The position numbers and the translations under genes were made by a program. DNA of 64,000 nucleotides from Bacteroidales bacterium (GTDB lineage Bacteria > Bacteroidota > Bacteroidia > Bacteroidales > F082). The stretch spans positions 1-64,000 of the forward strand of contig JAFZDU010000064.1 of assembly GCA_017561025.1 (NCBI GenBank), in the 5' to 3' direction. The notes below the pieces were generated by a model, which was not told the origin of the DNA, ran no database searches, and saw only the letters and a list, made by a program, of their open reading frames with translations. Shown one piece after another: positions 40,501 to 48,515 of the stretch. Every line of letters starts with the position of its first letter. The first letter of the stretch is position 1.

Positions 40501-42113
40501 CACTCCTGCTTGGTATAATGCATTCTGTCAGGATCATCGAAGTCACGGCCCGTGCTAAGACAAATGAGACGGTCGTGAGCCTCGCTATGCTCTTCTTCTA
40601 CGAAGTGAACGTCGTTGGTTGCTATTATCTTGGTGTTTGTCTTTCTAGCCAGTTCGATAAGCACCTTGTTAACTTCCTGCTGACGGTCGAAAGTAGTTCT
40701 GTCTGCATTAGGTTTGTCAGTCTTATGACGTTGAAGTTCAATATAGAAGTCATCTCCAAAAAGATTCTTGAACCATTGCAATGACTTCTCAGCGCCTTCT
40801 ATATCGCCATTCATGATCTTCTGAGGCAGCTCACCGCCTAGACATGCCGAGGTTACTATAAGACCTTCGTGATATTGTTCGAGCAGAGCATGGTCGATAC
40901 GAGGGTTATAGTAATAACCATCGACGTAAGCTATTGACGAGAGTTTACATAAGCTCTTGTAGCCCTGCTTGTTTTTAGCCAATAAAATAAGGTGATAGCC
41001 TCTGTCGGCGCGGCCGTCGCGTTTGTCGATGCTCACTGGAGCGCAGTAAGCCTCCATACCGAATATAGGCTTGAACATCTTCTTCTTGAGAATATCTATC
41101 TCAACGGCAGCGTCATCTTTCTGAGCATCTGTTGATTCCTCATTCTTAAGAATCTTCTCCTGTTCCTTAATCTTGTCCTTTATCTTACCGTTATATTTAT
41201 TGGAAGAATCGGCAAACTCTTTGATACCAAACATATTGCCATGGTCGGTAAGAGCCATGGAATACATGCCGTTCTTTGTACATTTTTCAATGAGGTCGCC
41301 CACCTTCGACATACCATCCAATATTGAGAAATGAGAGTGGACGTGAAGATGAGTAAAATGTTCTGGAGTGTAACTTGTTGTCTTGTTGTCTTGTTGTCTT
41401 GTTGTCTCTTTAACTTCAGGCTTAACTTCCTCTGCCACATTAGAAACCACCTTGATGCCGGCAGCTTTAATCACCTCTGGATTAGCGGCAAAGAAGTTAT
41501 CAAAGAATGAACTATCTTCAATGATATCGCTATTGTCCAGCACCTTTATACGTATCAGTTCAAGGAATACGCGTGCTGTAGCCTCCACATCGGCAGAAGC
41601 GTTATGCGCCATATCGAAGCCCTCGTTGAACAGCAGCTGATGAATCTCAGCGAGTTTTGGTCTCTTGAACTTACGTCCAGGGCCGCCACCCAACTTACAG
41701 AAGTTAGCAGTCTTCTCAGTACAAGTGTCAACGACGAGTTTTTGTTCGAGAGGATTAACGCCTTTAGTTCTGAGATATTCGCAGCCCACCACGCTAATGT
41801 CGAACATCACGTTATGACCGACCACATACTTCACAGTCTTGAGAGTCTCTGTGAAGATATCGAGCACCTGGTTGAGGTCCTCACCCACATTGAGAGCGTG
41901 TTCCGTACTGATGCCATGCACCATGCTAGCATTGATAGGAATGATATATCCCTCAGGCTTAATGATATGGTTTTCAGCCTTGACGAAATTACCTTTCTCG
42001 TCATGTATCTGCCATGCAAGCTGAACCATACGAGGCCAGTTAGCGAAATTTGTCAAGGGCGCATTCTTATCTAGCGGAAGACCTGTGGTCTCTGTGTCGA
42101 ATATCAAAAACAT
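37551..42113 (-). CDS. dnaE: DNA polymerase III alpha subunit with fused N-terminal 3'-5' exonuclease
   Basis: The start at 42113 is chosen because an AAGGAG-like site lies 5-13 bp upstream and the exonuclease begins at once; an in-frame ATG at 42293 would add 60 unrelated residues. The 1520-residue protein has a DEDDh exonuclease at 1-190 (FDTETTG, GHNVMFD, HNASADVEAT). A linker of about 55 residues follows, then the PHP domain from 254 (HLHVHSHFSILDG). The polymerase carries PDIDVDFDD, and FASYAFNKSHATCYSW begins the helix-hairpin-helix region. An OB fold near the end has FAGLVTSAERLTSKKGSDYG. It is the replicative polymerase with built-in proofreading. The linker contains TTRQQDNKTT, which is encoded by the dispersed CAACAAGA repeat. 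Confidence 0.93.
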   Translation of the reverse strand: MFLIFDTETTGLPLDKNAPLTNFANWPRMVQLAWQIHDEKGNFVKAENHIIKPEGYIIPINASMVHGISTEHALNVGEDLNQVLDIFTETLKTVKYVVGHNVMFDISVVGCEYLRTKGVNPLEQKLVVDTCTEKTANFCKLGGGPGRKFKRPKLAEIHQLLFNEGFDMAHNASADVEATARVFLELIRIKVLDNSDIIEDSSFFDNFFAANPEVIKAAGIKVVSNVAEEVKPEVKETTRQQDNKTTSYTPEHFTHLHVHSHFSILDGMSKVGDLIEKCTKNGMYSMALTDHGNMFGIKEFADSSNKYNGKIKDKIKEQEKILKNEESTDAQKDDAAVEIDILKKKMFKPIFGMEAYCAPVSIDKRDGRADRGYHLILLAKNKQGYKSLCKLSSIAYVDGYYYNPRIDHALLEQYHEGLIVTSACLGGELPQKIMNGDIEGAEKSLQWFKNLFGDDFYIELQRHKTDKPNADRTTFDRQQEVNKVLIELARKTNTKIIATNDVHFVEEEHSEAHDRLICLSTGRDFDDPDRMHYTKQEWLKSPQEMGKAFADLPEALLNTKEIVDKVEVYSIDSDPIMPVFDIPTEFGTEEQYRQKFTEEDLFNEFTRNELGEEVMSREEAEKKIKKLGGYDRLYRIKLEADYLAKLAWEGAERRYGKELTDEQKERIIFELHIMKTMGFPGYFLIVQDYIRGAREELGVSVGPGRGSAAGSVVAYCLKITDVDPLKYDLLFERFLNPDRISLPDIDVDFDDDGRGKVLDWVTNKYGKEKVAHIITYGTMATKSSIADVARVQKVPIPKVNEIKAFVPDKFPDSIKDEKGKTPKVNLKNCFKYVPEMKALVEGDDENISSMLTYAQQLEETNRQIGIHACGVIIGASDLTNYAPLCTIKDKETKEDVLVTQYDGHVVETVGLIKMDFLGLKTLTQIKDALANIKKTKGIDIDIDNIPIDDEETYKLYSSGNTIGTFQFESPGMQKYLRELKPTVFEDLIAMNALYRPGPMDYIPTFIARKTGREPISYPIPIMEKYLKDTYGVTVYQEQVMLLSRQLASFTRGESDTLRKAMGKKLIEKMNELKGKFMSQGQANGHDPAILENIWKDWEKFASYAFNKSHATCYSWVAYQTAYLKAHYPAEFMAAVLNSCIRDSKEVVFMIEECRRMKIDVLGPNINESEYKFTVNKKGQICFGMGAVKSVGEIVIQTITEERNANGEFKDFADFLVRVNGKGVNRKSIEALAGAGVFDSFSGMHRAMFYYIPEGDKTTFVEKAIKSVAAYLDRKNNAQFDLFADSVDDNDETFSIPYPECDPWSKIKELDMEKELVGFYMSAHPLDSYKETISYFSNIKIESIKDALVQKNKDMGLKFAGLVTSAERLTSKKGSDYGRFRVEDQTGSFEFSLFGENYLKLHPLLVVGTPVLVSGVVSKSFRDENAMEFRVNNVQLLEAMMENTNREVRFTIYTDALDKEKTQEFINIIKEHKGKQPYSVHFVDRVNNLTCALRPAKGFINASEIFELLKYSDYVTYQLLK
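41368..41410 (-). repeat. Dispersed CAACAAGA-type repeat inside dnaE
   Basis: Four units of ACAACAAG on the minus strand, in frame, encode part of the exonuclease-PHP linker (TTRQQDNKTTS). The same kind of unit occurs between genes at 25203 and 48376. Confidence 0.65.
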
Positions 42114-42117
42114 AAAA

Positions 42118-42126
42118 ACTCCTTTT
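42118..42126 (-). promoter_or_regulatory. Ribosome-binding site that fixes the dnaE start
   Basis: The minus strand reads AAAAGGAGT five bases before the ATG at 42113. Purine-rich Shine-Dalgarno sites are uncommon in this window, so it supports this start over the upstream ATG. Confidence 0.6.
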
Positions 42127-42191
42127 GCGTAAAAAAAACTGCTAGTGGTAATATTGATTTTCAATGAAATAATGACATTGAAACATCTTTC

Positions 42192-42199
42192 CAAAACTA
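42192..42199 (-). promoter_or_regulatory. -7 box (TAGTTTTG) of dnaE, shared motif
   Basis: TAGTTTTG on the minus strand, in the 36-bp block (42178-42213) that matches 23827-23862 at 32 of 36 positions. It would give a 5' leader of about 70 nt. The rest of the 330-bp gap (42114-42441) holds only this motif, low-complexity sequence and a terminator. Confidence 0.5.
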
Positions 42200-42388
42200 C
42201 GCATTTTTTTTGAGAAAAAGAGGCCTTTAATAAAAGATTTTTTTGAGATGAAAGTTTAATAATTCCCAGGATGCGACAAATCGACGTCCTCACATGATGT
42301 TGACCAACAACTTTGAATATTGAATATTAAACAGAAGCCATGAACTCCTGAACTTCTGAGGCCCTAAAATGACTCACCAGAAATAAAA

Positions 42389-42422
42389 AAAGGAATCTCC
42401 CTGATTTCACGAAGATTCCTTT
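42389..42422 (-). terminator. Terminator of the T9SS protein gene
   Basis: AAAGGAATCT and AGATTCCTTT form a 10-bp stem around a 14-nt loop, with A- and T-rich flanks. It begins 20 bp after the stop at 42442 and separates that gene from dnaE. Confidence 0.8.
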
Positions 42423-42441
42423 GTATTAGCAGTTTTTATCT

Positions 42442-43275
42442 TTATTCTATAGCAAGTTTGCTGACTTTGTTTCCATGTTTGATGAAATAGAGTCCGCTGC
42501 TTAAGTGGCTTACATTTATTTCCATTGAATTGCTTGTGACAGTCTCAGACATTACTGTCTTGCCTGTGATATCAGTAATTGTCAATGTATTGTCGCAAGA
42601 AGACTCACTCAGTTCAATCTTAACGATATCGTTAGCAGGGTTTGGATATACCATCATAGCTGCAATGCTTTCTTCTTCTTTTATTGAGTTAGGGCTGCTT
42701 GTCACGACTCTGATATCATCCATAGCCATCTGATATGTTCCGTTTTTCACGAATGCTATCTTTATCTCGCGGCCTTTCCATTCTGTAAGGCTAAGTTTAT
42801 ATTCTTCTACATAGTGTAAAGGTGAGTTGAAATCATCAGCGCGAAGGTACGCTTGTTTCCAGTTTCCGTATTCATTGTCATAAATCATGATATAGAATCT
42901 GTTGATATACATAGCTTCTGAGTGATACCATAACCAATAGTACAAAGCTGTTTCACCGTCTTCTGGTATGCTAATCAATGGTGTCATGAGCCAGTCGTGT
43001 GTTGGCATTTCGTATAATGTTCCACCTATCCATGCTGCAGAGTCGCCTGAATGCACATATCCGAATCCTGTTGTTTCTGTGATATCCCATTTTTCCCATG
43101 GGTCCAGACCCATTGCTGGATAGTCATGTGGAGCCAAATCAATGCCTTGCGACACACCGATGGTCCAATCCTTGTCGAAGCCAGGGCCTTCGAAACTTGT
43201 TGATAACAATGTTGTTTGTGCAAATGCTCCAAAGAACATAAAACTGAGTAAAACTGTAGTAAATAATTTTTTCAT
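42442..43275 (-). CDS. Secreted choice-of-anchor J / adhesin-like protein with T9SS sorting domain
   Basis: The 277-residue protein has a signal peptide (KKLFTTVLLSFMFFGAFAQ). A jellyroll domain at about 22-195 follows, with STSFEGPGFDKDW, SAAWIGGTLYEMPTHDWLMTP and YQMAMDDIRVV, matching the cleaved-adhesin (choice-of-anchor J) family of Bacteroidota. The C-terminal domain (MVYPNPANDIVKIEL to GLYFIKHGNKVSKLAI) is a T9SS type A sorting domain. It is likely exported to the surface and may bind carbohydrate or protein. Confidence 0.88.
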   Translation of the reverse strand: MKKLFTTVLLSFMFFGAFAQTTLLSTSFEGPGFDKDWTIGVSQGIDLAPHDYPAMGLDPWEKWDITETTGFGYVHSGDSAAWIGGTLYEMPTHDWLMTPLISIPEDGETALYYWLWYHSEAMYINRFYIMIYDNEYGNWKQAYLRADDFNSPLHYVEEYKLSLTEWKGREIKIAFVKNGTYQMAMDDIRVVTSSPNSIKEEESIAAMMVYPNPANDIVKIELSESSCDNTLTITDITGKTVMSETVTSNSMEINVSHLSSGLYFIKHGNKVSKLAIE

Positions 43276-43324
43276 AATGATAAAAATTTAGTTAATAATT
43301 AAGTTAATTGTTTATAGTTTAAGT

Positions 43325-45448
43325 TTATTTATTAATCCAAAACCAATATGCTGCAGCTGCCAATGCCACAAGCAACAACAGCAGCAGTATCGTCTGCCAT
43401 ATCTTCATGCCTTTCTTCGCAAAAGGATCCTTGAGTTTCATCCTAGGATAGTCTGCCACTTGCGTCAGTGTCTCTCCGAAAGGAATGCTTATCTTTGACA
43501 TTGCGTTGACAGCCCATCCGTTGGCGTTGAGCAATGGAGCTATGTTTCTGCGACGCAGTTTCATCCATGCCATCACCATTGCAGGTCCTGATATCAGCAT
43601 CAATATACCTATAAACATCATTATGACCTGCCACCATTTAAGGTCCAGCAGACCATTGAGTATGCTTGCCACAGCTGTGCCTATCATACCCACAGCCATA
43701 CCTATCGCAGCGAAGATGCCTGCAAACTTGGCTATGTCGAATGGAGGTGCAGCGACGGCTGCCTTAGCTTCCTCTGCAGTCTTAGCCGAAGCGGCATTGA
43801 TGTTAGCTGTAGCGTTTGCCATCATCTTGGCGTCTTTGTCGGCAGCACTTTTGTTGATGAGATTCTCTATCACCGTAGCCATCCTTCTATATGGAGACCA
43901 GAATGACTGTAAGATATTGATTGGATTGTCGATGACCTTTGTTATCACCGCATCCCATTCCAGTCCGTTGTTGTCGTAAAATACTCCATTCTTGCCTACA
44001 GCCAGCTCGCCTATGTCGCCTACTGTCACAGCTGCTACTATCTGCATCTTTCCAGGCTTGCTCTTCGTTGTGCAGTCGCAATAGACCAGATACATTCCGC
44101 TTTTAGCAGCTGAGACGCTGTGTGAGGCAGTGTCGTTGACTCTCATGCAGAACCTGCATTCTCTTTGGTCGATGATGAGTTTTCCGCATTGATATATCGC
44201 TTTAACGTGTCTATTCTTATCATAAAAATCGGTGAAGGTGACGAAGTTCTTCAGAAGCTTATAGAAATCACGATAAATATGAAGGAACTTGTCGACCATC
44301 TCTATATTATCAGACTCTTCTTTGAGGGCAGCGTCTTTAGCCACCAGATCCAGAAGTGAGGCTTTCTTATCCTGCGCCAGCAATGTCTTTATTTTATCTA
44401 TGCCCAGCGGTTCTACTGCTGCACCAGCCTTGGCGTTTTTCCATGTCATATATGCTGAAAAGCTGGCGCCTATGGCATCCCAGTCTTCTTCATTGACAGC
44501 AGACTTAGAAGGGTCGATAGCGTATTTCTTTATGACATTGAAATATTTATCCCAAGCCGGATTGATAGCAGCATCTACATCTATCACCGACTTGCCTGTT
44601 ATATGTGTCAGAGGATATGACGCTATCTCATCATTTTTCAAGCTTAGGTTTTCAGCGCTGATAGCATCTATTCTAGACGTCTGTATATCGAGAGCCGCCA
44701 TGCTGCCAGGAGAGAATGCCGCCAGTTTGGAACGCATGAAAAAATCCTTCACTTTGATATCCAGGACTTCGTATGCCTCAACTACAAGAGCGGTATTATC
44801 GCCGTATGGAGGTTCTACAGCAGATTCTGTCCATGACATATAATCGTTAAGGCTTTTATAGAATGTCTCGATATGACCTGAGTCTATGCCCTGCGCTCCG
44901 CTTCTGTCGGCAACGCCACCTAACGTAGAGAGCGCTGCTGATATTGCATACTTCTCTTCTGCATCATCAGCAGAAGCCTCAGTGATGACACCATCACCGT
45001 TAAAACGCGTCTTGGCGAATATAGCTGCTATGTCGGCAGTGTCAGCTATAGATATCACAGAACCTTCCTTGCCAAGATTCTCTAAAATACGCTTGGCCGA
45101 ATGATAGAGTTTTCTGCCATCGGCGTCATCGGCGTTAATCTGGTTTATATCAATAAAGTCAACACCTTGGAGAATCATATCCTTATCTCTAAGAAGAGAT
45201 GTAATCCATTGTGAGACGGAGACCACATCGTTGACACGAAGTTTACCATCAGCATCACAGTCCATATATCCAAGACTTTTTTCATCTATCTCGAGACCTG
45301 TCGTAGGACATGAAAGCACGGTCCACATCTTTGGATCAAGTTCTGAAAGATGAGCTATGTCTTCCCCAGAATTTATTCTAACACGAGCAGAGCCACCGAC
45401 ATTCACGAAGCTCCATTTGTATTTGTTATCCTTATTGATGTTAGCCAT
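43325..45448 (-). CDS. Large protein of unknown function with three C-terminal TM segments
   Basis: The 707-residue protein starts without a signal peptide. An N-terminal part (40-200) contains Asp-rich loops (DCDADGKLRVND and FNGDGVITEASADDAEE) that look like EF-hand or dockerin-type calcium loops. A long helical middle follows, then a Cys-containing segment (CGKLIIDQRECRFCMRV and YLVYCDCTTKSK). Hydrophobic segments are near 568-595, 600-622 and 685-705. The soluble part should be cytoplasmic or face away from the C-terminal membrane domain. I do not recognise a named family. A promoter box is upstream and rnhB is 36 bp further. Confidence 0.7.
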   Translation of the reverse strand: MANINKDNKYKWSFVNVGGSARVRINSGEDIAHLSELDPKMWTVLSCPTTGLEIDEKSLGYMDCDADGKLRVNDVVSVSQWITSLLRDKDMILQGVDFIDINQINADDADGRKLYHSAKRILENLGKEGSVISIADTADIAAIFAKTRFNGDGVITEASADDAEEKYAISAALSTLGGVADRSGAQGIDSGHIETFYKSLNDYMSWTESAVEPPYGDNTALVVEAYEVLDIKVKDFFMRSKLAAFSPGSMAALDIQTSRIDAISAENLSLKNDEIASYPLTHITGKSVIDVDAAINPAWDKYFNVIKKYAIDPSKSAVNEEDWDAIGASFSAYMTWKNAKAGAAVEPLGIDKIKTLLAQDKKASLLDLVAKDAALKEESDNIEMVDKFLHIYRDFYKLLKNFVTFTDFYDKNRHVKAIYQCGKLIIDQRECRFCMRVNDTASHSVSAAKSGMYLVYCDCTTKSKPGKMQIVAAVTVGDIGELAVGKNGVFYDNNGLEWDAVITKVIDNPINILQSFWSPYRRMATVIENLINKSAADKDAKMMANATANINAASAKTAEEAKAAVAAPPFDIAKFAGIFAAIGMAVGMIGTAVASILNGLLDLKWWQVIMMFIGILMLISGPAMVMAWMKLRRRNIAPLLNANGWAVNAMSKISIPFGETLTQVADYPRMKLKDPFAKKGMKIWQTILLLLLLVALAAAAYWFWINK

Positions 45449-45469
45449 ATAGAGTTATTTTAGCAGTCG

Positions 45470-45477
45470 CAAATATA
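45470..45477 (-). promoter_or_regulatory. -7 box for the gene at 45448
   Basis: TATATTTG (minus strand), 21 bp upstream of the ATG at 45448 and just beyond the rnhB stop. Confidence 0.5.
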
Positions 45478-45485
45478 TAAAAAAT

Positions 45486-46082
45486 CTAAAACAATTTCAA
45501 CTGTATTGTCATATTAAATGTCATCCTATGCAATGGTGTAGTTCCGTGTTCTGCCACGGCATTCTTATGCTCCAGTGTAGGATATCCTTTGTTCTTTTTC
45601 CAGTTATATACAGGATATTGCAAATCATACTCTTCCATCATGGCGTCTCTGGTTGTCTTAGCCAGGATAGAGGCTGCCGCTATGGCCTGATATTTGGCAT
45701 CGCCACCAACAATACACTGATGCTTAATCTCTTTATATGGATTAAAGCGGTTGCCGTCGATGAGCAGGAACTCAGGTCTTACCTGCAATTGTTCAATGGC
45801 ACGATGCATGGCGAGGAATGAAGCATTCAATATATTTATCTCATCTATTTCCTTGTTATCCACTATACCTATTCCGTATGCCAGGGCCTCTTCCATAATG
45901 ACAGACCTTAACCTGTTACGCTGCTTCTCCGTCAATTTCTTGGAGTCGTCAAGCATAGGATAGTCTTTGTTTCTATCCAAAATGACAGCTGCTGCAACCA
46001 CAGGACCAGCGAGACATCCGCGTCCTGCCTCATCGCAGCCAGCTTCTATAAGATTATCTGTATAATGAGCTATGAGATTCAT
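45486..46082 (-). CDS. rnhB: Ribonuclease HII
   Basis: The 198-residue protein has the RNase HII signature [20 protein letters not shown] at 14-33, in which Asp17 and Glu18 are catalytic. A further Asp lies in FLLIDGNRF, and [12 protein letters not shown] is the family helix. It removes ribonucleotides misinserted in DNA and RNA primers. Its ATG overlaps the stop of the DUF6427 gene by four bases. Confidence 0.95.
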   Translation of the reverse strand: MNLIAHYTDNLIEAGCDEAGRGCLAGPVVAAAVILDRNKDYPMLDDSKKLTEKQRNRLRSVIMEEALAYGIGIVDNKEIDEINILNASFLAMHRAIEQLQVRPEFLLIDGNRFNPYKEIKHQCIVGGDAKYQAIAAASILAKTTRDAMMEEYDLQYPVYNWKKNKGYPTLEHKNAVAEHGTTPLHRMTFNMTIQLKLF

Positions 46083-47068
46083 AAACCTATACCGAATAAT
46101 GGTAAATATTGATTTGCTAATATATATGTCAGCACCAAAGCCATAGTTATGCTGGCAAGCTTCGACTTTTTGATATCTGACAATGTTATGGCATAGAAAA
46201 ATGCAAACATCATAAATATCAGCGCATTGTTAACCAATGGCTTTTGTATGAAGAAAATGATGGAAGCAAATAACGCCAACAATAATGACGCTCCTTCCCT
46301 CTTTCTTATGTTGGTGCCTCTTTCCGAGTTTCTGCTGCTAGCATTTCTCATCAATGAAAACAGGAACAATAATACTGTCACCAGCAACAATATCTTATTA
46401 CCCGCTGTCATTTCGAAAGAGAAAGAGATATTATTGAAGAAATGAGAATATGAGTCTATCAGCACTTCATATTTCCCCGTCATGAAACTAATTCCAACCA
46501 CCAAGGCATTGACAATCATAAATCCTGTGACAGGTATGAGCATATATCTTATCTCATTGAGCCTAAACATCATGAATGATATCATAACCCATAATATCAG
46601 AAATATAGAAGGGTAATAGAACAACGAGGCTATACCTATGAAATACCCTATGTTCATCATATAGTTTTCCGGAGCATCGGTCTGATATATGAGGAACAGA
46701 GTATGCATCGCCATGAGTATGAACGGACATGCGAATATGAAAGGATAGCATGCATGCAGCTCTGGAGAACAGCACATCATCAGCACGAAACAGAAAGCTC
46801 CGACTGTGCTGTATTTGGAAACAAGACGGTTTGCGGAAAGCACCGAATTAAAAAGAAAAACTGAAAGCAGATAGACTATAAAAGCCAACGCATTCAGCAT
46901 AAACGGAGAGAAGTCGAGAAGTGAGACTACTATATTATATAAAGGAGTGTTGAACTCACTCGGCACGAATGCCGACTTTGTGATAAAAGCCGGCAACCAT
47001 AACACGAGCGCTATTACCACAACAGCTATCTGTTGCGAGAGATAACTATGTTTGAAAAAGTTCAGCAT
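46079..47068 (-). CDS. DUF6427-like polytopic membrane protein
   Basis: The 329-residue protein is highly hydrophobic, with about nine TM segments. It begins [20 protein letters not shown] and contains the pattern [16 protein letters not shown] and a long C-terminal hydrophobic stretch. A protein of this kind beside purD is common in Bacteroidota, where it is annotated DUF6427. Function is unknown. It lies 4 bp after purD and overlaps rnhB by four bases, so the three genes form an operon. Confidence 0.75.
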   Translation of the reverse strand: MLNFFKHSYLSQQIAVVVIALVLWLPAFITKSAFVPSEFNTPLYNIVVSLLDFSPFMLNALAFIVYLLSVFLFNSVLSANRLVSKYSTVGAFCFVLMMCCSPELHACYPFIFACPFILMAMHTLFLIYQTDAPENYMMNIGYFIGIASLFYYPSIFLILWVMISFMMFRLNEIRYMLIPVTGFMIVNALVVGISFMTGKYEVLIDSYSHFFNNISFSFEMTAGNKILLLVTVLLFLFSLMRNASSRNSERGTNIRKREGASLLLALFASIIFFIQKPLVNNALIFMMFAFFYAITLSDIKKSKLASITMALVLTYILANQYLPLFGIGL

Positions 47069-47072
47069 TATC

Positions 47073-48353
47073 TTAGAGATTCATCAGGTCGAGGCCAATG
47101 TCGTGACGATAGTTGACGCCTTCAAACTTAATCTTTTCCACATTCTGATAAGCCTTGGCTCTTGCTTCTTCTATATCCTTGCCGTGTGCTGTAACAGCTA
47201 TGACACGACCACCAGAAGTGACCACTTCGCCTTTGTCATTGAACTTGGTACCAGCATGAGCGATGATGCAGTCTGATAGTTCTTCGAAGCCTGTCATAAC
47301 CATACCTTTCTTATAATCTTCAGGATAGCCGCCTGATACGAGCATTACTGTCACTGAAGTATTCTTTGATGTCTGATAATGAACCTCGTTCAATTTGCCT
47401 TGAGCGCAAGCGTCGAGCAATGCTACCAAGTCAGAGTCAATGCGTGTCATGACGCCCTCTGTCTCAGGGTCACCCATTCTTACGTTATATTCAATGACGT
47501 ATGGGTCGCCATCGACATTCATCAATCCGATGAAGATAAATCCTTTATAGTCGATGTTTTCTTCTTTGAGACCTTTGATTGTTGGTTTTATGATTCTGTT
47601 CTCAACCTTTTCCACGAACTCTGGTGTCACGAAAGGAACTGGTGATACTGCACCCATGCCGCCTGTGTTCAAGCCTGTGTCGCCGTCACCGATGCGTTTG
47701 TAGTCTTTCGCTTCTGGAAGAACGACATAATGTTCACCGTCGGTCAACACGAACATAGAAACTTCGATACCTTTCAAGAATGTCTCGATAACGACTTTAG
47801 CAGAAGCAGAGCCGAACTTGCCTGACAGCATGTCTTTCAACTCATATTGAGCTTCTTCCAATGAATCGATGATGAGAACACCTTTACCAGCAGCGAGTCC
47901 GTCTGCTTTGAGAACGTAAGGTGCTTTTTGTGTTGTGAGATATTGCAATCCTTCTTCGAGATTAGCGGAAGTCACAGTGAAGCATGAGGCTGTCGGGACA
48001 TTATATTTTTCCATGAAAGCCTTAGCAAAGGCCTTGCTACCTTCAAGTTGAGCACCTTTCTGATCTGGACCGATAATCTTGATATTCTTTAAGTCCTCAT
48101 CATTTTTGAAGAAATCTACTATACCATCAACGAGAGGTTGTTCTGGACCAACAACGACCATTTCAATATTTAGTTTCAATACGTTTTCCTTAACGATATT
48201 GAAATCAGCGATATTGATAGCGAGGTTCTCGCCTATTGAATTTGTTCCAGCATTACCTGGAGCGATATAAAGTTTATTAACCAAGTCACTTTGAGCGAGC
48301 TTCCATGCGAAAGCATACTCACGACCTCCTGAACCTAATACTAAGATATTCAT
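47073..48353 (-). CDS. purD: Phosphoribosylamine-glycine ligase
   Basis: The 426-residue protein is a full-length PurD. The N-terminal Rossmann part starts ILVLGSGGREYAFAWKLAQS. The ATP-grasp domain follows with VLKADGLAAGKGVLI and EYNVRMGDPETE, which carries the metal-binding acidic residues. A C-terminal domain has SGGYPEDYKKGM. It catalyses ATP-dependent joining of glycine to phosphoribosylamine in purine synthesis. No other pur genes are near. Its 5' flank contains dispersed repeats rather than a clear promoter. Confidence 0.97.
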   Translation of the reverse strand: MNILVLGSGGREYAFAWKLAQSDLVNKLYIAPGNAGTNSIGENLAINIADFNIVKENVLKLNIEMVVVGPEQPLVDGIVDFFKNDEDLKNIKIIGPDQKGAQLEGSKAFAKAFMEKYNVPTASCFTVTSANLEEGLQYLTTQKAPYVLKADGLAAGKGVLIIDSLEEAQYELKDMLSGKFGSASAKVVIETFLKGIEVSMFVLTDGEHYVVLPEAKDYKRIGDGDTGLNTGGMGAVSPVPFVTPEFVEKVENRIIKPTIKGLKEENIDYKGFIFIGLMNVDGDPYVIEYNVRMGDPETEGVMTRIDSDLVALLDACAQGKLNEVHYQTSKNTSVTVMLVSGGYPEDYKKGMVMTGFEELSDCIIAHAGTKFNDKGEVVTSGGRVIAVTAHGKDIEEARAKAYQNVEKIKFEGVNYRHDIGLDLMNL

Positions 48354-48375
48354 ACTTTTTTTTTATTTTTTTTGT

Positions 48376-48515
48376 CAACGGACAACAGACTACAGTCAAC
48401 AGTCTTTGTCCAAATTATTGTTAATTATCATTTATTTTTAGACGCATCAATGCGTGTTTATTTCTAGTTTCACTAGAAGTGGACGCGATAAATCACGTCC
48501 CTACAAATCATTCCT
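48376..48515. repeat. Repeat mosaic between purD and a glycosyltransferase gene
   Basis: It begins with a CAACGGACAACAGACTACAG-type run. A short palindrome around GACGCATCAATGCGTG, then CTAGTTTCACTAG, then GGACGCGATAAATCACGTCC with a trailing CTACAA follow. The last is a REP-like palindrome seen in many Bacteroidota intergenic regions. It overlaps the last codons of the glycosyltransferase gene, whose final residues FRNDL lie inside it. Confidence 0.6.

Noticed and set aside
42114..42293. 60-residue N-terminal extension of DnaE
   Set aside because: It contains the shared promoter motif and low-complexity sequence, while a Shine-Dalgarno-like site lies just before the ATG at 42113.
43485..45104. 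Several plus-strand ORFs opposite the 707-residue gene
   Set aside because: They are shadows of a high-alanine coding strand; none has a recognisable domain and the minus-strand gene has a promoter and coherent protein features.
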